Source of the DNA: Brachionus manjavacas
Lineage: Eukaryota > Rotifera > Eurotatoria > Ploima > Brachionidae
NCBI GenBank assembly: GCA_019054805.1
Contig: JAHQIY010000001.1
Span: forward strand, 682,001-746,000
DNA: 64,000 nt
Direction: 5' to 3'
Below, piece by piece: positions 63,312-64,000 of this stretch. The first letter of the stretch is position 1. The number at the start of each line of letters is the position of its first letter. The notes beneath the pieces were generated by a model, which saw only the letters and a list, made by a program, of their open reading frames with translations, did no database searches and was not told where the DNA came from. Made by a program: the position numbers and the translations under genes.

Positions 63312-64000
63312 TCTTAATTTAATTAAATTTTATTTGCTATTTTTTTCATTTTTTTATCTTGTATTTTTATTTTTTATCTAATGAAATATCTAAATAAATA
63401 GTCGTTTATCTTTTTATCTAAGGTTTTAATAAAATATCTAGTAATATTCATCTGTTTTATCTATTTTTTTATTATCTAGTAAAATTCATCATTTTAGCTA
63501 GTTCAATTAATTATATGCCGAATAAAATTACATAGAATTAATTTAAAGTCAATTGATTAATTAATAAAAAAAATAAAATAAAATGTTTATCAATTATCTA
63601 ATTCTTTCTTTTCAAAAATCACAAGTTTCTTCAGGTTCTTTAAAACAAAATTGTTCGAAGACTGATTGAAAATCGCCTACTACCGTATTCTTTGATTTTA
63701 TTTTTAACTTAGATGCTGCTAAGTTACTAACATTATAGCTTTTGTTTGATCTAAGCCTATTAATAATTGGTGAGTTCAAATTCATTTTATTATTTGCAAT
63801 ATATATTTGAAGTGAGAAAATCATAAAAGAAAAATATTCTATAAAAAAAACTACGAGTTTAATTCTATGAGAACTTTATTCTATGAAAACATCATTCTAT
63901 GATTTTTGTCTTCTATGAGATGTCACTTCATCTGTTTTCGAATTTAATTTCAAAATTAAAAATGAATAAATTTTAAATTCAAATTTAATGGTTTTATTTT
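63312..64000. other. Right arm of the Mutator-like element and flank
   Basis: It contains the right motif arrays and terminal repeat to 63931, the target duplicate to 63940, and AT-rich flank after that. A 70-codon minus-strand frame at 63612-63824 is balanced in composition but matches nothing I recognise. Confidence 0.45.

Larger units (their letters stand above)
61829..63931 (+). mobile_element. Mutator-like element with SWIM protein, deletion derivative
   Basis: Terminal inverted repeats of about 21 bp (61829-61850 against 63911-63931; GGAATGGACAATTCATAGAA aligns 15/20 with the complement of the right end). A 9-bp direct repeat CTGTTTTCG sits immediately outside both ends (61820-61828 and 63932-63940), the duplication length typical of Mutator. 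Just inside lie motif arrays in mirror order: left TCATAGAA (six, 61853-61945) then CTAGATAA (four, 61971-62155); right TTTATCTA/ATCTAGTAA (63.4-63.5 kb) then TTCTATGA (four, 63866-63915). The centre encodes a FLYWCH-like N terminus and a SWIM C terminus without the transposase core. Confidence 0.75.

Overview
This is a eukaryotic, animal-type nuclear window. It is extremely AT-rich in the non-coding parts, the coding exons are visibly richer in G+C, introns are mostly 45-100 bp with GT..AG ends, and the standard genetic code fits every gene. The gene set (receptor-like tyrosine phosphatase, neuropeptide-type GPCR, OATP transporter, DEG/ENaC channel) is metazoan. Many relics of SWIM/FLYWCH (Mutator-type) elements and jockey-like LINEs in a small AT-rich genome would suit a rotifer or another small lophotrochozoan; that taxonomic guess is inference only.

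Layout. 1-2262: 3' part of a protein tyrosine phosphatase. 3209-3711: long-armed foldback element. 4330-5553: cytosolic thiolase. 5773-7901: WRAP53/TCAB1, seven exons. 8.0-9.2 kb: transposon remnants. 9288-10294 (-): purine nucleoside phosphorylase with an adenosine-type base-binding residue. 10.3-15.4 kb: non-coding, with a GC island (13.9 kb) and a mariner-like MITE carrying an 11-bp minisatellite. 15399-16844 (-): dyskerin. 17-24 kb: no protein genes, but two MITEs and, at 20318-20695 (-), a tightly packed cluster of C/D-box snoRNAs with recognisable rRNA complementarity. 24313-25319: GPCR. 27094-27652 (-): Cu/Zn superoxide dismutase. 29-30.3 kb: second foldback copy and a tRNA-headed SINE/LINE-tail composite. 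30703-32537: OATP. 34881-39014: MCM7 with one non-canonical exon junction. 40.3-43.1 kb: dead LINE plus a FLYWCH remnant. 44033-51235: young Ty3/gypsy element with apparently identical 318-bp LTRs and an unusual third ORF. 52.2-53.6 kb: small four-helix membrane protein and a RING-like coiled-coil protein. 54917-58017: DEG/ENaC channel gene split by a 1.6-kb gypsy fragment with a 21-bp target duplication. 58.3-59.6 kb: SWIM relics. 59864-60895: two small secreted proteins (chitin-binding-like, cystatin). 61829-63931: Mutator-like element with a 9-bp target duplication, inverted subterminal motif arrays and a SWIM protein.

Functional themes. WRAP53 and dyskerin, both proteins of small Cajal-body/H-ACA RNPs and telomerase, lie 8 kb apart in the same window as a snoRNA cluster; this may be chance. 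The right half is dominated by mobile elements of at least six kinds, several of them young enough that target duplications and reading frames are still clear.

Exon coordinates were worked out by eye from reading-frame continuity, splice signals and family resemblance; no alignment or database search was run.
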